From the NCBI GenBank assembly GCA_900635465.1, contig LR134135.1, forward strand, positions 3,658,001 through 3,722,000: a DNA stretch of 64,000 nucleotides, in the 5' to 3' direction. This document shows, in pieces, positions 59,658 to 64,000 of the stretch (its first letter is position 1; each line of letters starts with the position of its first letter). The notes under the pieces were generated by a model. The model saw nothing but the letters and a program-made list of their open reading frames with translations. It searched no databases and was not told the origin of the DNA. The DNA is from Lelliottia amnigena (GTDB taxonomy: Bacteria; Pseudomonadota; Gammaproteobacteria; Enterobacterales; Enterobacteriaceae). A program made the position numbers and the translations under genes.

Positions 59658-62600
59658 TTAACTAACCAGTACAGCCTCAAAATCGGCAACGGTTAATTCT
59701 GATGCTCCTTTTAACATGTCTCTTGCCAGAGCACGACGACGATTAAGCAACTCATCCAGTGTTTCTTCAAAAGTCATTAATTCACTATCACGGACCGTAG
59801 GGTAATAAACATAAACATCTTTTGTTTGGCCAATACGATAAGCGCGGTCTGTTGCCTGATCTTCTTTTGCTGGATTCCAACAACGCGTAAAGTGAATAAC
59901 ATGGTTGGCTTTCTGTACATTGACACCAAAACCGACAGCAACAGTTGAAAGTATAATGGCGTTAAATCCCTCGGCATCCTGAAATTGGTCTATCAGGCTT
60001 TGACGGTTTTGACTGCTTCCAGATTTAGTACTGGTATCTCCATTGATAATAAAAGGCTTAAAACCAAAGTTGTGTAATACCATCTGCTGTAATTCCCGCT
60101 GAATATCACGCAACTCAGTAAAAATAATTACCTTATCATCAGAAGATCGTTGTATGCGCCTTAGCGTTTCAAGCATCCACTTAACTTTCGGAGCATTGTC
60201 ACGCATACGTAAGTCAGCACTGACTGAATAAGGCAAGGCGCAAATCAACTTAAGACGATGTAATAAACCAAGCATACCGGCCCCACGCTGCTCAAGGCCC
60301 TCACTCATTTCCTGCTGGCTTCGCCACTTCGCTATCGAATGAGTATAGAGATCACGCTGCAGTGGCAACATGCTTAATTTTTTACAGATCTGGTCTTCAA
60401 TTTTTGCAGGGAGATCTCGTGCCACATCTTCTTTAATTCTACGAAGAGTCTGGGGTTCGATTAATTTACGGAGCTTTTCAAGAGCAACTTCATCGCCCTG
60501 TTGTTCGATAGGGCGTAAATAGTCCTTACCAAAATTATTTAATGCACCGAGAAGTCCAGGCTGGACAAAGTCAAACAGGCACCATAAATCAACCAATGTA
60601 TTTTCAACGGGTGTACCGGTGCATGCCACTTTAAATCGGGCTTGAATGGCCTTAGCTGAGTGGGTTATTAATGCCGCCGGGTTTTTAATCTTTTGGGCCT
60701 CATCACAAACCATGATAGACCATGATTGGCGTGCCAGAGAAAACTCTTGATCTCGCAATGTTTCATAGGTTGTAAGGACGATACGTGCATCGCCGACCCA
60801 GTCATTTTGCAATAAATTTTTAATACCTTTATTTCTTATCTCAGACGGGAGACTTTCCTTAGGACATTTTTTATCTCGTAACTCATTCCCATACAGTTTT
60901 AATATTGAAATTTGATCACGATAGAAAAAATTACCCACTTCACGTTCCCAGTTATCAAGTAATGATACAGGGGCTACGATCAAAGCTGGGTCGCCATTCG
61001 GAAATTGTTCAATATGCCAAACCAAAAATGTGAGGATCTGCAGCGTCTTCCCAAGTCCCATATCGTCTGCCAGTAAACAACCGGTAGTTTCAGTCGGTGA
61101 CTTGAGAAAGAGCTGTTGTAACCAGGCAACACCTTTACGCTGATGTTCCCGTAACACGATGTTTTCTCTTAGGGCTAAAGGTAGCTCTGGCTCAGCTTGA
61201 TGAGCTGATAACAATGATGCACGCCGCTGCTTGACGTAAAGAGCTTGTTCGATATTCTGCTCAATCAGTAACACGGCCCTACTCTGTGGATCAGCAGGTC
61301 CTGATGTGTCGCTATCATCAGCTATTTTTTTAGACCATTTATCATGGAAAATCTCAGCATCTTCTCGCGGCAGAAGATTATCATTCCAGGGCATAGCGAC
61401 TTCAGTTGCTTCAGTATCCTTGGCTTGTTGTATACGCTCTTCAAGTTCATGGAAATGCTGTTGATTGTCCAGATCCCAGCCCGAAAACATGGCTTCACAC
61501 ATCTCTTTTGCCACATCATCCGGAAGCCATTTCTCGCTTTCACTTTTAACCAGGTAAGGTGAACTGATTTTTTCAAATTCGCCAATACCAATGACCCTGT
61601 CACTGTATTTTTGCAGATCCAGTACGTGTGTAAAATCATGCCCTCCGCCTGCTTTTGCCAGGTTTCGACAAGGGATTGATAGCTTTCAAGATCTGCAGAA
61701 GTCAGCCTTCCTAACTCAATATCGTAACCTTGCCAAATACCGACCGGTAAGTCAGAAGCCAACTTCAGTTGCAGCTCTTTAATGAAGCTTTCAAGTTCAA
61801 ATGGGCGAGTGAAATTAAATGTTTCATCCGCTTGGGGGGTTTCTGTTCTGGGACTTAGAATAAGCGAAACTGCGGCTATTTCATTCTGTTCACTAAAATT
61901 CGGTTCCAGACGAAAGTCATAGAAATAGATCCCTGCTTCCTGCAGATCTTTCTCATATACGTCTGGATCTAAAACCTTGCTTGCATCCTCACCAACCCAA
62001 GAATAAGGGTTACGAATAAAAGATAACGCATCATCTCCAGCTACACGACGCCCGGTAATCGCATGAACGGAAGACAGAACTTCTTTAACCTCGGGTGATA
62101 AAATGACATGGTTTAGCTCACCATCTTCGCCCAGTACACGATACCGGTCCTGCACTTGCTGTGTACGGTCAAAGCTTTGTAACCAGTTGACGGGTTGATC
62201 TTCAAAGGTGGGTTCAATTTCATAAACCTTTGTATCCGCTATCCGAGCCTCACGTAATTTGAGCTGTAAAGATTCTGGCCGGACAACAATAGTTTTCGTC
62301 AAATAATCGTCCATTTTCGCGCAGGCTTTTTTCGCCTGGCGCCGAATCTTTGCCCACCCCATCTGGTTAACCGCTTCACCTGGCTGTTGGCTCTGCTGCT
62401 GGCGTAACTGCTTGAGGGAATCAATCAAATGCCAGTTTTCAGAATTCAAAATGAATGTGCCTTCAGACGTCGAAAAACTCGCACCAGTTCGCTTCATTTC
62501 AACAACGCGGTAATCTTCAGGATGGGTCCATTTATCTATAATGACGCGAAAATTATCATCGCTAATGCTGCCTGAAGAAGAAAGATGCGCCACCAGCTCA

Positions 62601-62884
62601 CGTTGCGGTGGAAAAGCAAAGATTCCTAAACTTGTCGCGTAATCTTCTACACCATTTAGACGATAAAAATCATCCCAGCTCAAGAACCAACAATCAGACC
62701 AGTGGGAGACATAGTCCTCTTCATGCAACTGCTCAAGGCAGGAAACAACGAGCCAATTATCTTTGTTATCTGCTAAATGAAACGCAAATGCCAACCCTTC
62801 AGGTTGGATGGTGTACAGCGGTTCAACGGGTAGCGACAGTGCTGTTTTATCTTTGATAAATTTACTTAGCAGACTTTTGAACAT
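59658..62884 (-). pseudogene. zorD: Zorya type I ZorD-like SNF2 helicase, frameshifted by one base
   Basis: Two overlapping frames make one protein of about 1075 residues, near the length of ZorD. The N-terminal half (from MFKSLLSKFIKDK) has no recognised motif. The C-terminal half is a SNF2/RapA-type helicase: LLADDMGLGKTLQIL (Walker A), VCDEAQKIKN (DEAQ), and QATDRAYRIGQTKDVY (motif VI). The break is at CCC 61641-61643 (+ strand). With one more base the reading passes AEGHDFTHVLDLQKYSDRV into the helicase part. ZorD acts in phage DNA degradation in type I Zorya. The gene start overlaps the ZorC stop by one base (TAATG). A sequencing indel is likely. Confidence 0.8.
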
Positions 62885-64000
62885 TACTTGCTCCAGTAAG
62901 TGAATTTGCCCAGGACCGGTTTAAATCCAAGGCTAAGCAACTTTCTCGCAGCCTCGTGATCGGGTTCATTAAACTGAATATGAATAGCGCCACCGAGGCC
63001 TCGTTTATCCATAACTTTGCAATCGACTGATTTAATTACATCCCGGATTTGCTGTTCTCGGATTGAAGGATCCTCACGTTCTTTTCGGGCTTTCAGTGAG
63101 TTAGAAATAATTCTGATCTGCTCTTCTCGATCCCGTTCTTCATCTTGCACTTGTTTGGCTTTGATTGAAAACTCTGAAATAGCTGTACTGGGCATAGACT
63201 GGGAGGCAGGTGACTTACGGACTACCGGATTAGAGTAACTAATTCCCTTGGCTTCAAACCTTGAGATATCCAGGGCAGCATTCATGTGAGCGCTAGATTC
63301 TTCACTAATATAATAAATACCCAGTCGTTTTAAATCTTCATCAAAATAACGCATCCAGCCCGGAATGTTTTTTAACGAATAATTAGTAGCTGGAGAATTA
63401 TGCGCAAGGCGTAGAACAACTTTGCGGCGGTTATTTCGCTTATCTTTTAAATCAAAATCAATATCTAAAATTCCCGTTTCAGGATTGAAGGGGGCATTTG
63501 TAAGATGGTAAGCATACATCGCTCCAACTTTAGAAAACTCAACGAATAAGTAATCACCAATTCGCATTATCATAGCATTGTTATCTTTAGAACCCGGCCC
63601 TGATAACTTGCTCAGACGGCCTGTGTTTTTGGTCCTAAACTCCACATAGTCCTGATCTTTTGAGAGCTGGGTATCCCCCCCGATCACAATGCGCGTGTAA
63701 CTCATCTGGTTTGCATAACGTAGCCAGTAGAACAGGCGGGCCTGGTCAACATCCCGGTTGCCTTTAAGCAATTCGAAGAACAATTTCAGATCGTCTTTTG
63801 CAAACCAACCCTGCACCATTAAAAGGACAGGCTTATCAACATGAATCTCCCAGCCTTTATTTCTGGAGGTTAGCTGAGGATTTCCCCAGTACTCTAGCGC
63901 CACCTGTTTTAATTCCAGATGCGTTTGATGTTTGAATGCTGAATTGCAGTAACGCGTCAAAGTGGCAGCAAGAATATTGTCTTTAAAGCGACCCAACTGG
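62884..64000 (-). CDS. zorC: Zorya type I ZorC-like protein (EH-signature), 5' end outside window
   Basis: 372 codons are open from the window edge; the apparent TTG start near 63996 is not believable, and ZorC is normally about 560 residues, so the front is missing. The EH-signature region reads KLFFELLKGNRD, ARLFYWLRYANQMSY, then GDYLFVEFS and AYHLTN (the conserved Glu and His). A charged linker follows (QVQDEERDREEQ), and the C-terminus ends LGFKPVLGKFTYWSK. It directly precedes the ZorD-like gene with a one-base overlap, the type I Zorya order. zorA and zorB should lie just beyond position 64000. Confidence 0.72.
   Translation of the reverse strand, partial: QLGRFKDNILAATLTRYCNSAFKHQTHLELKQVALEYWGNPQLTSRNKGWEIHVDKPVLLMVQGWFAKDDLKLFFELLKGNRDVDQARLFYWLRYANQMSYTRIVIGGDTQLSKDQDYVEFRTKNTGRLSKLSGPGSKDNNAMIMRIGDYLFVEFSKVGAMYAYHLTNAPFNPETGILDIDFDLKDKRNNRRKVVLRLAHNSPATNYSLKNIPGWMRYFDEDLKRLGIYYISEESSAHMNAALDISRFEAKGISYSNPVVRKSPASQSMPSTAISEFSIKAKQVQDEERDREEQIRIISNSLKARKEREDPSIREQQIRDVIKSVDCKVMDKRGLGGAIHIQFNEPDHEAARKLLSLGFKPVLGKFTYWSK

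Noticed and set aside
40626..64000. CRISPR array in the defence island
   Set aside because: No regularly spaced direct repeats of 25-40 bases with unique spacers were seen, and no cas genes.

Overview
The window is a chromosomal segment from a member of the Enterobacteriaceae, most like Enterobacter or a close relative. Gene order from parE to mug follows the E. coli backbone (parE-yqiA-cpdA-yqiB-nudF / tolC-ygiB-ygiC / ygiD / zupT / ribB / ubiK / hldE-glnE-ygiF / ygiM-cca / uppP / folB / plsY / tsaD / rpsU-dnaG-rpoD / mug / tRNA-Ile ileX). It also has features E. coli K-12 lacks, notably a full urease cluster. Genus-level assignment is inference from gene content. || Layout. 1-295: tail of an AraC-type regulator. 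296-7497: a hydroxamate-siderophore-type uptake locus, made of a FecBCDE-like ABC operon that ends in an RpiR/SIS regulator, plus a divergent TonB receptor with Fur-box-like sites between them. 7572-28957: housekeeping backbone with an FMN riboswitch before ribB, a mar/sox/rob box before tolC, and ERIC and REP repeats. 29093-34032: ureDABCEFG, placed between plsY and tsaD. 34073-40322: tsaD, the rpsU-dnaG-rpoD macromolecular synthesis operon, and mug. 40448-40523: tRNA-Ile2 (CAT), the likely attachment site of the island that fills the rest of the window. || The island (about 40.5 kb to beyond 64 kb) is built like the E. coli CP4-57/CP4-6 family. Family modules present are DUF4942, a CbtA-type toxin, a CbeA-type antitoxin and a RadC-like protein (40.6-42.8 kb), and yfjT-yfjS-ypjK-yfjR-yfjQ-yfjP (53.2-57.1 kb). 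Anti-phage-type cargo sits between and beyond these blocks. It comprises (i) an operon encoding a three-Ubl/E2 fusion, a JAB-E1 fusion and a DUF6527 zinc protein (45.3-48.1 kb), preceded by a GHKL ATPase and a STAS-like (DUF4325) protein; (ii) an McrBC type IV restriction system (48.7-51.8 kb); (iii) an IS66 remnant and a tiny protein with 17 cysteines; (iv) an RmuC-like nuclease-family gene, a secreted RTDSFG-repeat protein, and zorD/zorC of a type I Zorya system running off the window end. || The strongest candidate for new biology is 43.4-48.1 kb: a ubiquitin-like conjugation operon joined in the same orientation to an ATPase/STAS pair that looks like a partner-switching or sensor module. 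|| A caution for all readers: five genes are interrupted by six single-base shifts. Five of the six can be placed in homopolymer runs of 4-6 bases, the sixth in a run of 3 (FecC-like permease, glnE, yfjR, rmuC-like twice, zorD). Removing or adding one base restores full family length each time, so sequencing or assembly indels are more likely than genuine gene decay.
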